The notes under the pieces: model-generated
What the model saw: the letters and a program-made list of their open reading frames with translations, nothing else
Database searches by the model: none
Told to the model about the DNA's origin: nothing
Assembly (NCBI RefSeq): GCF_000069785.1
Contig: NC_010530.1
Coordinates: 2,288,001-2,352,000, forward strand
Length of the DNA stretch: 64,000 nt
Reading direction: 5' to 3'
Source: Cupriavidus taiwanensis LMG 19424
GTDB taxonomy: Bacteria > Pseudomonadota > Gammaproteobacteria > Burkholderiales > Burkholderiaceae
Made by a program: the position numbers and the translations under genes
Part shown: one piece after another, positions 55,635 to 64,000 of the stretch
Numbering within the stretch: the first letter of the stretch is position 1
Layout of the letters: each line of letters begins with the position of its first letter

Positions 55635-56390
55635 CTACCCCAGCCCCCGCATCGCCAGCTCCCCACCCAATACCAGCAACCCGCAGAAAAACAGCTTGCG
55701 AAAACGCTCCGCGCTGATCCGGTGGCGCAGCCACTGGCCCAGGAACATCCCGCCCAGCGCGGGCACCAGCGCCAGCGCCGACGCGCCCAGCACCGGCATA
55801 TGCAACAGCGCCCCGCCCAGCGCCAGGCTGAGCGCCAGCGCGATGGTCGACACCGTGAACGACAGGCCCAGCGCCTGCACCAGGCTCTCCTTGTCCAGGC
55901 CCAGCCCCTGCAGGTAGGGCACGGCCGGAATCACGAACACGCCCGTCACCGCGGTGATGCCGCCCGTGACCAGCCCGACCAGCGGCCCGAGCCAGCGTTC
56001 CGCGCCGGCGGGCACCGTCAGTTTCACCGCCGCCAGCCCCACCACCGCGTACAGCACCAGCGCCACGCCCAGCGCGGACGTCGCGTGGGTCATCATGCCG
56101 GCCGGCACCAGCGCCGCGCACAGCCATGTGCCGGCGCAGATCGCCGCCAGCATCGGCCACAGGCGCCGCACCAGCAAGCCGAAGCGCGGGCCGCTGAACA
56201 GCTGCACCACGTTGGTCACCATCGACGGCGCCACCAGCAGCGCCGCGGCCTGCGCGGGTGGCATCACCAGCCCCAGCATGCCCACCGCGACCGTCGGCAG
56301 GCCCAGCCCGACCACACCCTTGACGAAGCCCGCCAGCAGGAAAGTCAGGCCGATAAAGGCGGCCTGCGCGCCGATCGATTCCATCGTCAT
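55635..56390 (-). CDS. TauE/SafE (TSUP) family membrane transporter, second
   Basis: The 251-residue protein has about eight hydrophobic segments and the two family repeats, FVKGVVGLGLPTVAVGMLGL near the start and LVTGGITAVTGVFVIPAVPY in the middle. It is only distantly related to the copy at 43270. It is last in a three-gene operon after P450 and monooxygenase genes, with 10 bases between it and the monooxygenase stop, so its anion may be a product or substrate of those enzymes. Confidence 0.9.
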   Translation of the reverse strand: MTMESIGAQAAFIGLTFLLAGFVKGVVGLGLPTVAVGMLGLVMPPAQAAALLVAPSMVTNVVQLFSGPRFGLLVRRLWPMLAAICAGTWLCAALVPAGMMTHATSALGVALVLYAVVGLAAVKLTVPAGAERWLGPLVGLVTGGITAVTGVFVIPAVPYLQGLGLDKESLVQALGLSFTVSTIALALSLALGGALLHMPVLGASALALVPALGGMFLGQWLRHRISAERFRKLFFCGLLVLGGELAMRGLG

Positions 56391-56400
56391 CGCCGCCCCT

Positions 56401-56757
56401 TCAGCCCGCGTCGCGGTCGTGCACAGCGCGGCTGTCCGCCGGCGCCTGCTCGCGCGTGTCGAGCCCGTAGTCGCGCAGCACCTGCGCCACGCGCAGCCGG
56501 TACCCCGCGAACACGCCGCCGCGCCCGGCGGCCTGCGCCTGTCGATGCGCCAGCGTATTGCGCCAGGCGATCACCGCGGCCTCGTCGCGGAAGAACGACA
56601 GCGACAGCAGCTTGCTGGGGTTGGTCAGGCTCTGGAAGCGCTCCACCGAGATAAAGCCATCGATGGCCTCGAGCTGCGGGCGCAGGTGCGCGGCGATGTC
56701 GAGGTAGGTGTCCTGCCGGCCCGGCGCGGGCTCGACTTCGAAGATGACGGCGATCAT
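56401..56757 (-). CDS. Antibiotic-biosynthesis-monooxygenase (ABM) family protein
   Basis: The 118-residue protein starts at an ATG with CGGAGA upstream and reads MIAVIFEVEPAPGRQDTYLD, FISVERFQSLTNPSKLLSLS and AAVIAWRNTLAHRQAQ, an ABM ferredoxin-like fold. Members are small cofactor-free oxygenases or haem-degrading enzymes. It is 16 bases after the P450 stop and clearly in the same operon. Confidence 0.88.
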   Translation of the reverse strand: MIAVIFEVEPAPGRQDTYLDIAAHLRPQLEAIDGFISVERFQSLTNPSKLLSLSFFRDEAAVIAWRNTLAHRQAQAAGRGGVFAGYRLRVAQVLRDYGLDTREQAPADSRAVHDRDAG

Positions 56758-56773
56758 GGTGGTCTCCGTGAGG

Positions 56774-57928
56774 TCAAAGGAAATGGGGAATGCGCGCGTT
56801 CTGCGACGGACGATAGCGGAAGGCACGCGCCAGCGCAGCCGGATCGGCGCCGCGCGCGCACAGCGCCGCCACCGTGGCGCCGGCCAGCGCCTGCGCCAGC
56901 CGGTCGCCCGGGCACGCGTGGCGGCCCTGGCCGAAGGTCCACGCCCGCGCATCGTCGGCAAGGCCACTGGTCGATGCCGCGGCCAGCAGCACCAGCACGG
57001 TGTCGCCGGCCTTGACGGCGTGGCCGCATAGCTGCGTATCGGCAGCAAGGAACCGGCGCGTGTTCTGCACCGGCGGGTCGTCCTGCGCGACGCGCGCCAC
57101 CACGCCCTGCAACGGCATACCGCTGGCCGATGGATTGCGGCCCAGCCACAGCAGCGTATTGCCGGCAAGCCCGGCAGTCGCTTCGCAGGCCTGGACCAGC
57201 AGGCCGATGATATTGGCAGCGACCGCCTGCGCATCGATACCAGCGGCCTGTGCCGCATGTTGCAGCGCCGACAGCGGGCCATCAGCCGCTACGCTGCTGG
57301 CGAGCGACGAGGCCAGCCATGTGCCCAGCCACCGCGCCGCCTCGGCGCCGGCGCGCACGGTGTCCGCGTCCGCCAGCGGCGACTGGGCGGCGGCGAACGC
57401 GGCAACCTGCTGCGCGACCTCGACCGCCGTGCCGTGGTCGCGCGCCACCGGCAGGCCAAGCACGGCTGCCACCGTGACGACTGGCAGGGCGAAGAGCCAG
57501 CGGTTGACCGACGCGGCCGGCATGGCAACGTGGGCGCCCTCGCCTGCATCCAGCACCTGCGCCATCGCAGCGGCCTTTTGCGCCGCGACGCCCGGAGCCA
57601 CCGCCGCCAGCATCGGCATCAGCAGCGCCTTCAGCGGCGCATGCGCGGCGCCATCGTTCATGCGGATCAACCGGCCGAACAGGTCACCGGCGGCGGTGCC
57701 TGCCAGCGCGGGTGGCACCGGCTGCGCGGGCGGGCGCACGCGGCAGTCGGGATGGGCAAGCACGGCTGCCACTTCGCTCGACCCGGCGGCAATCCACAGC
57801 CCCAGGCGTTGCTCGCGGAAGAAGGGCCGGGTGGCGGCCAGTTCACGGTAGTAGGGATAAGGGTCGGGATGCGTGACGGCGCTGAACGGGTCGATATCGG
57901 CGAAGGGGTCGGTGATGGTCTCTGGCAT
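56774..57928 (-). CDS. Cytochrome P450 with unusual K-helix
   Basis: The 384-residue protein keeps the haem-binding loop FGQGRHACPGDRLAQAL with its Cys ligand and the PPVQNTRR region. The K-helix motif ExxR is not seen: the expected place, before DPPVQ, reads RVAQ, so both the Glu and the Arg are changed. The I-helix reads QACEATAG, with Ala for one Thr but one Thr kept. Known P450s lacking ExxR exist but are rare. There is no membrane anchor, so it is a soluble bacterial type. It is first in the operon with the monooxygenase and the transporter. Substrate unknown; the haem may be held differently. Confidence 0.9.
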   Translation of the reverse strand: MPETITDPFADIDPFSAVTHPDPYPYYRELAATRPFFREQRLGLWIAAGSSEVAAVLAHPDCRVRPPAQPVPPALAGTAAGDLFGRLIRMNDGAAHAPLKALLMPMLAAVAPGVAAQKAAAMAQVLDAGEGAHVAMPAASVNRWLFALPVVTVAAVLGLPVARDHGTAVEVAQQVAAFAAAQSPLADADTVRAGAEAARWLGTWLASSLASSVAADGPLSALQHAAQAAGIDAQAVAANIIGLLVQACEATAGLAGNTLLWLGRNPSASGMPLQGVVARVAQDDPPVQNTRRFLAADTQLCGHAVKAGDTVLVLLAAASTSGLADDARAWTFGQGRHACPGDRLAQALAGATVAALCARGADPAALARAFRYRPSQNARIPHFL

Positions 57929-58139
57929 GGCGGCGCGAATCGCATGTGGGGCTGTCTGCGCCGCAATCTCCGGCGCACATCGGCATCATGCCGCCGCGGC
58001 CGGGCGGGAAGCTTCACGGTGTCATGAAGGATCGAATGCAGGCACCGTCGCTACGGGCCGGCAATTGGTTGTATGCTTTGAGCACGGCGTGCCGCACGCC
58101 TTCGCGCGGCACGCCATTTCAAACTACGGCGGTGACGAC

Positions 58140-58559
58140 ATGAAGCGTGTTCACGCACTGGTTGTGGCCGGCATCATGCTGGCGGCGTGCGTTTCCACCG
58201 GCGTCGACGTGAAGCCCGAGCACTTGTCGAACTTCCTGCCCGGTTTTTCCACGCTCGACGAGGTCACTGCGCAGCTCGGCCCGCCCTCCTCGCGAGCGAC
58301 GCTGCGCGACGGCTCGACCATCCTGGTCTACTCGTTCGCTGCCTCGCAGCCCCACCCCGAGAGCTTCATCCCCTTCATCGGGCCATTGTTTGCCGGCGGC
58401 GCGATCCGCACTTCGACGGTGCTGTTCGAATTCGACCAGAACGGTGTCCTGATGAGCCAGCGCCGCACCACCTCGAGCGGGGTCTCGGGAATGAGCGTGC
58501 TGACGCCCGGGGCGCTGCCCGGCACGCCGCCCGGCACGCCGCCCGGCACGCCGCAGTAG
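58140..58559 (+). CDS. Small lipoprotein with PGTP repeats
   Basis: The 139-residue protein has a lipobox (GIMLAACVST, Cys about 17). The mature part has HLSNFLPGFSTLDEVTAQLG and PPSSRATLRDGSTILVYSF, which resembles the BamE/OmlA fold of outer-membrane lipoproteins. The C-terminal tail repeats PGTP three times. It is divergent from the P450 and convergent with czcA. Confidence 0.8.
   Translation: MKRVHALVVAGIMLAACVSTGVDVKPEHLSNFLPGFSTLDEVTAQLGPPSSRATLRDGSTILVYSFAASQPHPESFIPFIGPLFAGGAIRTSTVLFEFDQNGVLMSQRRTTSSGVSGMSVLTPGALPGTPPGTPPGTPQ
58521..58556 (+). repeat. Three 12-base direct repeats in the lipoprotein tail
   Basis: GGCACGCCGCCC is repeated two and a half to three times and encodes PGTP units. 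Identical repeats suggest recent slippage; copy number may vary between strains. Confidence 0.7.
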
Positions 58560-58576
58560 GCCGCCGGGCGCGCTGG

Positions 58577-61500
58577 TCACGTCTCCATCGTCGCCACCTG
58601 CCCATCGGCGCGCGCCGCCGCCGCTTCGTCGTGGCGATGCGCCAGCCGGTACAGCACCGGCAGCACCAGCAGCGTCAGCGCCGTCGACGACAAAATGCCG
58701 CCGATCACCACCGTCGCCAGCGGCCGCTGCACCTCGGCGCCGGTGCCGGTGGCCAGCGCCATCGGCACGAAGCCGAGCGAGGCCACCAGCGCCGTCATCA
58801 GCACCGGGCGCAGCCGCGTGAGCGCGCCTTCGCGGATAGCGTGGTCCAGGCCGTAGCCGGACTCGCGCAGCGAGCGGATGAACGACAGCATCACCAGCCC
58901 GTTGAGCACCGCGACGCCGCACAGCGCGATGAAACCCACCGCCGCCGAGATCGACAACGGGATGCCGCGCAGCCACAGCGCCAGGATGCCGCCGGTCAGC
59001 GCGAACGGAATGCCGGTGAAGACCAGCAGCCCGTCTTTCACATTGCCGAACATGGCGAACAGCAGCACGAACACCAGTCCCAGCGCCAGCGGCACCACCA
59101 CGCGCAAGCGCGCGGTGGCGGACTGCAATTGCTCGAAGGTACCGCCCCAGCTGGTCCAGTAGCCGGCGGGGATCTGCACGCGCGCGCGGATCGCGGCCTC
59201 GGCCTCGGGCACGAAGCTGCCGATATCGCGCCCGCGAACATTGGCGCTGACGACGATGCGGCGCTTGCCGTTCTCGCGCGAGACCTGGTTGGGGCCCGGC
59301 GCCATCTCCACGCTCGCGAGTTCGCTCAGCGGGATGTAGCTGGTGCGCGCGCCGGCGTCCCTGGGCAGCGGCACCGGCAGGCGCCGCAGCGCGTCGACGT
59401 CGGCACGCACGGACTCGGGCAGCCGCACCACGATATCGAAGCGCCGGTCGCCGCTGAAGAACGTGCCGGAGACCTTGCCGCCGATGCCGATCGACACCGC
59501 GTCCTGGATATCGCGCAGGTTCAGCCCGTAGCGCGCGGCCTGGTTGCGGTCGATCCGCACCGTCAGCATCGGCAGCCCGGTGGTCTGCTCGACCTTGACC
59601 TCGGCCGCGCCGGGAATCTCCTGCAGCACCGCGGCGATGCGGTTGGCGGTCTGCTCCAGCACGGCGTTGTCGTCGCCGAATACCTTGACCGCCACGTCGG
59701 AGCGCACGCCCGAGATCAGCTCGTTGAAGCGCAGCTGGATCGGTTGCGAGAACTCGTAGTTGTTGCCCGGCAGCTTGCCCACTTCCGCGCGGATCGCGGC
59801 GATCAGCGCGTCGCGCGTGCGGCGCGGCTCCGGCCATTGCGACTCGGGCTTGAGCATGATGTAGCCGTCGGAGATATTCGGCGGCATCGGGTCCGAGGCA
59901 ATCTCCGCGGTGCCGGTGCGGGCAAAGATGCGCTCGATCTCCGGGAATTTGGCCTTGAGCGCGGTTTCCACCTGCTGCTGCATCGCCACCGATTGCGTCA
60001 GGCTGGTGCCGGGTATGCGCAGCGCCTGCACCGCGAGGTCACCCTCGTTGAGGCTGGGCACGAATTCGCTGCCCAGGCGCGTGGCAATCGCCAGGCACAA
60101 CATCACCGCCACGCCGGCACCGGCCAGCACCACCGGCGTTCCAGCCAGCGCACGCTCCAGCAGCACCGCGTAGCGACGGCGCGCCCACGCCATCAGCCGG
60201 TTCTCGCGCTCGGCCACGCGGTTGCCGATAAACAGCGCCACCGCCGCGGGCACGAAGGTTACCGACAGCACCATCGCGCCCAGCAGCGCCAGCACCACGG
60301 TAAAGGCCATCGGATGGAACATCTTGCCTTCGACCCCGGTGAGCGCAAAGATCGGCAGGTACACCACCATGATGATCAGCTGGCCGTACAGCAGCGGCCG
60401 GCGCGCCTCGCGCGCGGCGGCAAAGACTTCCTGCAGGCGTTCGTCGCGCGTCAGCGCGCGTCCGCGGGCGGCCTGCGCATGCGCCAGCCGGCGCACGCAG
60501 TTCTCGACGATCACCACCGCGCCGTCGACGATGATGCCGAAGTCCAGCGCGCCCAGGCTCATCAGGTTGGCGCTGATGCGGTAGTGGACCATGCCGGTGA
60601 AGGTGAACAGCATCGACAGCGGGATCACCAGCGCGGTGATCAGCGCCGCGCGCAGGTTGCCCAGGAACAGGAACAGGATGGCGATCACCAGCACCGCCCC
60701 TTCCAGCAGGTTCTTCTTGACCGTGCCGATGGCCTTGTCGACCAGCGTGGTGCGGTCGTACACGGTGACGGCCTTCACCCCCGCCGGCAGCGTGCGGTTG
60801 ATCTCGGCCATCTTGCGGTCGACCGCCTGCGACACCGCGCGGCTGTTCTCGCCGATCAGCATGAACACGGTGCCCAGCACCACCTCGCGGCCGTTCTCGG
60901 TGGCCGCGCCGGTGCGCAGCTCGCCGCCGGTCTGCACCGAGGCGACGTCGCGCACGCGGATCGGCTGGCCCTGCGCGCTGCCGACGATCACGTCGCCGAT
61001 CTCGTCGAGCGAGCGCACCTGGCCCGGCACGCGCACCAGGTACTGCTCGCCGCGGCGCTCGATATAGCCGGCGCCGACGTTGTCGTTGTTCTTCTCCAGC
61101 GCGCCCACCACATCGGCCAGCGACAGCCCGTACGACGCCATGCGTTCCAGGTCGGGCGCCACCACGTAGGCGCGCGCATGGCCGCCAATGGCGTTGACCT
61201 CGGTCACGCCCGGCACGTTGCGCAGCTGCGGCCGGATCACCCAGTCCTGGATTTCGCGCAGGTCGGACAGCGTGTAGGCGGTGCCATCGGGCTTGCGCGC
61301 GCCCGGGTCGGCTTCGACCGTCCACAGGTAGATCTCGCCCAGCCCTGTCGAGATCGGCCCCATCGCTGGCGTGATGCCGGGCGGCAGCTGGTCGCGCGCC
61401 TCCTGGATGCGCTGGTTGACCAGCTGGCGCGCAAAGTGGATGTCGGTGCCGTCGCGGAAGATCACCGTCACCTGCGACAGCCCGTAGCGCGACAGCGAGC

Positions 61501-61747
61501 GCGTCTGCTCCAGCCCGGGCAGGCCCGCCATCACGGTCTCGACGGGGTAGGTGATGCGCTGCTCGGTCTCCAGCGGCGAATAGCCCGGCGCGGCGGTGTT
61601 GATCTGCACCTGCACGTTGGTGATGTCGGGCACCGCGTCGATCGGCAGCCGGGTGTAGCTGTACAGGCCCAGCGCGGCCATGCCCAGCACCGCCAGCAGC
61701 ACCAGCCAGCGTTGCGCGATGGCAAAGCGGATCAGGCGTTCGAACAT
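58577..61747 (-). CDS. czcA: CzcA-type heavy-metal efflux RND pump
   Basis: CzcA is the inner-membrane proton antiporter that exports divalent cations (Co, Zn, Cd). The 1056-residue protein starts at an ATG at 61747 with GGGAGG upstream. It has two sets of six membrane segments and the HME motif DFGIIVDGAVVIVEN, with Asp, Asp and Glu spaced as in the proton path of CzcA. RLPIDAVPDITNVQVQINT and GLPGLEQTRSLSRYG follow the first segment. From memory it resembles Cupriavidus CzcA over its full length, so Co/Zn/Cd is more likely than Cu/Ag. It is third in the czcCBA operon, 13 bases after czcB. Confidence 0.95.
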   Translation of the reverse strand: MFERLIRFAIAQRWLVLLAVLGMAALGLYSYTRLPIDAVPDITNVQVQINTAAPGYSPLETEQRITYPVETVMAGLPGLEQTRSLSRYGLSQVTVIFRDGTDIHFARQLVNQRIQEARDQLPPGITPAMGPISTGLGEIYLWTVEADPGARKPDGTAYTLSDLREIQDWVIRPQLRNVPGVTEVNAIGGHARAYVVAPDLERMASYGLSLADVVGALEKNNDNVGAGYIERRGEQYLVRVPGQVRSLDEIGDVIVGSAQGQPIRVRDVASVQTGGELRTGAATENGREVVLGTVFMLIGENSRAVSQAVDRKMAEINRTLPAGVKAVTVYDRTTLVDKAIGTVKKNLLEGAVLVIAILFLFLGNLRAALITALVIPLSMLFTFTGMVHYRISANLMSLGALDFGIIVDGAVVIVENCVRRLAHAQAARGRALTRDERLQEVFAAAREARRPLLYGQLIIMVVYLPIFALTGVEGKMFHPMAFTVVLALLGAMVLSVTFVPAAVALFIGNRVAERENRLMAWARRRYAVLLERALAGTPVVLAGAGVAVMLCLAIATRLGSEFVPSLNEGDLAVQALRIPGTSLTQSVAMQQQVETALKAKFPEIERIFARTGTAEIASDPMPPNISDGYIMLKPESQWPEPRRTRDALIAAIRAEVGKLPGNNYEFSQPIQLRFNELISGVRSDVAVKVFGDDNAVLEQTANRIAAVLQEIPGAAEVKVEQTTGLPMLTVRIDRNQAARYGLNLRDIQDAVSIGIGGKVSGTFFSGDRRFDIVVRLPESVRADVDALRRLPVPLPRDAGARTSYIPLSELASVEMAPGPNQVSRENGKRRIVVSANVRGRDIGSFVPEAEAAIRARVQIPAGYWTSWGGTFEQLQSATARLRVVVPLALGLVFVLLFAMFGNVKDGLLVFTGIPFALTGGILALWLRGIPLSISAAVGFIALCGVAVLNGLVMLSFIRSLRESGYGLDHAIREGALTRLRPVLMTALVASLGFVPMALATGTGAEVQRPLATVVIGGILSSTALTLLVLPVLYRLAHRHDEAAAARADGQVATMET

Positions 61748-61760
61748 GCGCGCCTCCCGC

Positions 61761-63044
61761 TCAGTGCTCATGCCCGGCGCTGGCTTTGCCCAGCTCGGAC
61801 TTGAGGATGAAGCTGTTGGCCGCGGCGTAGCGCGCGCCGGCCCGCAGGCCCTGGGTCACCTCGACCAGCTTGCCGTCGGTGCGCCCGGTCTGGACCGGCT
61901 GCACCGCAAACCCGTCTGGCACCGCGACGAATACCACGCTCTGGCCATCGACCTGCTGCACCGCGTCGGCCGCCACCGTCACCGGCACCTGCACCGGCGC
62001 GCCCAGCACGCTGACCGTGACGAACAGCCCGGGGCGCCACGCCGTGCCCGGATTGGCCAGGGTCACGCGCGCCTTGGCGGTGCGGGTCTGCTCGCCCAGC
62101 AACGCGCCGACGTAGGACACCTTGCCTTCGGCCTGCGTGGCGGAGGCGCTGGAGCGCACCGTGACCGCCTCGCCCACGCGCACGCGGTCCAGGTCGCGCG
62201 CGGACACCACGAACTCGGCCCATACCGAACTCAGGTCCGACACCGTGAAGACGCTGGCGTCTTCCTTGACCGCTTCGCCCAGCGACAGGTGCTTCTCGAC
62301 CACGACGCCGTCGAACGGCGCGCGCAGCGCGAACTGGTTCAGCGCGCCGCCCGCCCCGCCGCCCTCGGCGGCGCCGATCGCGGTGAGCTTCTGGCGCGCG
62401 TTCTGCACCGCGATCTGCGCCTCTTCCAGCGCGGTGCGCGCCTGCTGGTAATCCTGCTCGGCGGAGATCTTCTCCTGCCACAGCGTCTTCTCGCGCGCGT
62501 AGGTGGCCCGCGCCAGCGCCTCGCGCTTCTGCGCGGCCAGCAGTTCGCTGCGCTGCTCGGCCACCGTGGTGCTGGCAATCAGCGCCAGCACCTCGCCCTT
62601 GCGCACCGGCTGGCCCAGGTTGGCCGGCACCGCCTGCGCCACGCCTGCCACGCGCGGCACCACGTGCGCGGTGCGGTCGTCGTTGAAGCGGATCTCGCCG
62701 GGGAAATCGACGCTGCTGCGCAGCGCCGCCGCGGCGGCAGTGGCGATGCCGATGCCGGCCTGCTCGACCTGCGCGGGCGTCAGCGCGATGACGTGCGGCT
62801 TGCCTTCAGCTTCCCGCTGCGCCGCGGGCGTGCTGGCGTCGGCATGCGTCCCCGCCTTGTCACCGGTCTTTTGCCCTCCCTTGCCATGCTCGTGCCCGTG
62901 TTCGTCGCCATGTCCGGCATGCCCATGCGCGGCGTCGCCGGTGGCGCTGCCGCCCTTGCCGGTGAAGAGGATCGCCGCGCCGCCAAGCAGCCCCGCGACC
63001 AAGATGGCCACCACGGCGGCCCGTTGTTGCTTGCTCATTGCCAT
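61761..63044 (-). CDS. czcB: CzcB-type periplasmic adaptor (membrane fusion) protein
   Basis: CzcB bridges CzcA and CzcC. The 427-residue protein has one N-terminal membrane segment (AAVVAILVAGLLGGAAILF). A His-rich stretch AAHGHAGHGDEHGHEHGKGG near residues 38-57 could bind metal. The adaptor core shows FPGEIRFNDDRTAHVVPRVA, the coiled-coil hairpin (about 160-225) and FALRAPFDGVVVEKHLSLGE. It begins with GGAAG upstream, 15 bases after czcC. Confidence 0.94.
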   Translation of the reverse strand: MAMSKQQRAAVVAILVAGLLGGAAILFTGKGGSATGDAAHGHAGHGDEHGHEHGKGGQKTGDKAGTHADASTPAAQREAEGKPHVIALTPAQVEQAGIGIATAAAAALRSSVDFPGEIRFNDDRTAHVVPRVAGVAQAVPANLGQPVRKGEVLALIASTTVAEQRSELLAAQKREALARATYAREKTLWQEKISAEQDYQQARTALEEAQIAVQNARQKLTAIGAAEGGGAGGALNQFALRAPFDGVVVEKHLSLGEAVKEDASVFTVSDLSSVWAEFVVSARDLDRVRVGEAVTVRSSASATQAEGKVSYVGALLGEQTRTAKARVTLANPGTAWRPGLFVTVSVLGAPVQVPVTVAADAVQQVDGQSVVFVAVPDGFAVQPVQTGRTDGKLVEVTQGLRAGARYAAANSFILKSELGKASAGHEH

Positions 63045-63059
63045 GTTGCAGCTTCCGTA

Positions 63060-64000
63060 TCAGTGTCCGAGGATGCGGTCGATGGTGGCCGCCGCGTCAT
63101 AGGTGCGGGCCAGCACGTCCAGGTAGCGGATGCGCGCCTGGAACAGCGTGCGCTGGGCATCCAGCACGTCGAGGAAATTGAACTTGCCGGCCTCGAACCC
63201 GCGCGAGGCGGCGGCGTAGGCCTGCTCGGCCGCGGGCAGCACCGAGGCCTGCAGCGTCTGCGCCGCAGCGCGCGACACCGACAGCTGCGTCGAGGCCTGC
63301 TGCAGTTCGCCCTGCAGGCGCACGCGCGCTGCGGCGTGCGCATCCTGCGCGCCATCGGCACGGCGCAGCGCCGCGTAGAGGTTGCCCTGGTTGCGGTCGA
63401 ACAGCGGCAGCGGAATCGCCACGCCCAGCACCGCCATGTTGCGGTTGGCCTCGTTGTCGCGCTTGGCGCCCAGGCTCACGGTCACGTCGGGATACTGGCG
63501 GCTGCGCTGCACCGCCACTTCGGCACGGCTGCGCTCCGCCGCCAGGCGGCTTGCCGCCAGCAGCGGCGAGTCTTCCAGCGCCGCCTGCAACGCTGCCGGC
63601 GCGGGCCGCGACGGCAGCGTATCGAGATCGCCCCGCGCCTGCGCGAAACGCGGCACGCTGTCGCCCCACAGCGCCGCCAGCGACTGCCGCGCGGACTGCA
63701 GCGCGCCGGTGGCCTCGGCCAGCTCCAGCTCGGCGTTGGCCTGCTCCACCCTGGCGCGCGTGGCTTCCAGCGGTGCCACCTTGCCGGCGGCCACGCGGCG
63801 GCCCGCGGCATCGGCAGCCTGGCTGGCAATGCCCACCGAGCCCTCGGCCAGCCGGACGCGCTCTTGCGCCACCAGCACGCCGAAGAAGCGCGCGATCACC
63901 GCGGCGCGCAACTCGGCGCGGGTGCTGCCCAGCTCGGCCTGCGCCAGCTCGCGCCCGCGCTCGGCCAGGCCGATGCGCGCGGCACGCTTGCCGCCGAGCT
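63060..64000 (-). CDS. czcC: CzcC-type outer-membrane efflux protein, partial (N-terminus off the right edge)
   Basis: About 312 C-terminal residues are visible; the frame continues to the window end, so the start and signal peptide lie beyond. The visible part shows ELGGKRAARI at the edge, long helices with ARVEQANAELELAEATGALQ, VTVSLGAKRDNEANRNMAVLG and IPLPLFDRNQGNLYAALRRAD, the TolC/CzcC pattern, and FNFLDVLDAQRTLFQARIRY near the end. It forms the outer-membrane channel of the CzcCBA pump. Confidence 0.93.
   Translation of the reverse strand, partial: LGGKRAARIGLAERGRELAQAELGSTRAELRAAVIARFFGVLVAQERVRLAEGSVGIASQAADAAGRRVAAGKVAPLEATRARVEQANAELELAEATGALQSARQSLAALWGDSVPRFAQARGDLDTLPSRPAPAALQAALEDSPLLAASRLAAERSRAEVAVQRSRQYPDVTVSLGAKRDNEANRNMAVLGVAIPLPLFDRNQGNLYAALRRADGAQDAHAAARVRLQGELQQASTQLSVSRAAAQTLQASVLPAAEQAYAAASRGFEAGKFNFLDVLDAQRTLFQARIRYLDVLARTYDAAATIDRILGH

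Noticed and set aside
58187..61804. A 1205-codon open frame on the plus strand opposite czcA
   Set aside because: It is antisense to the clear CzcA gene, rich in Arg/His/Ala and with no family motifs.

Overview
The window is high-GC DNA packed with betaproteobacterial genes. Full-length similarity to the Cupriavidus CzcA type, the many two-component and sigma-54 regulators, the LigD/Ku pair and the split flagellar clusters suggest Cupriavidus or a close Ralstonia-group relative, possibly a secondary chromosome. This placement is inferred from recalled family sequences; no search was run. No tRNA, rRNA, insertion sequence, prophage or CRISPR array was seen.

Region 1 (1-16.4 kb) combines signalling and stress genes: a partial histidine kinase with an unusual ATP-binding site, an NtrC-type response regulator, a second sigma-54 activator without a receiver domain, two hybrid histidine kinases, an SDR oxidoreductase, the NHEJ proteins LigD and Ku, a small exported protein, a BON-domain protein, a Gln/Gly-rich 97-residue protein and a DUF2236 protein. 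Four good sigma-54 (-24/-12) promoter matches (2558, 10059, 10630, 14921) and three weaker ones (846, 7040, 14762) lie in front of genes here, which points to a local sigma-54 regulon.

Region 2 (16.4-32.3 kb) starts with an 831-base non-coding stretch and a small Hfq-like (Sm-fold) protein. A sigma-28 promoter and fliC-flaG-fliD-fliS-fliT follow, then a second FliK-like protein and a free-standing FlhB C-terminal domain. Next comes a co-directional, largely overlapping block: a TPR/OGT-type glycosyltransferase, RfbF, RfbG, a sugar C-methyltransferase, an RfbC-like epimerase, an FkbM O-methyltransferase, an NAD-dependent epimerase/reductase and a hexapeptide acyltransferase. The block reads as a pathway making a CDP-activated, branched, methylated and acylated deoxyhexose, with an OGT-type enzyme that could attach sugar to flagellin. 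Region 3 (32.3-40.1 kb) is the basal-body and export cluster: fliE on the minus strand, divergent from fliFGHIJK.

Region 4 (40.1-55.6 kb) holds a hicAB pair whose hicA is frameshifted, AlkB, a GFA-family protein, CysK divergent from a TauE/SafE transporter, a DUF938 methyltransferase, a lipoprotein hydrolase, a PhoX-like phosphatase, YigZ and a ferredoxin, a vapBC pair with a perfect operator palindrome, a PHB-depolymerase-family esterase, a DUF3606 protein, a phytase-like/GDPD lipoprotein and an alpha carbonic anhydrase. Region 5 (55.4-64 kb) has an inverted pair of REP-like hairpins, a P450-monooxygenase-transporter operon (the P450 lacks the usual ExxR motif), a small lipoprotein and the czcCBA heavy-metal efflux operon, whose czcC runs off the right edge.
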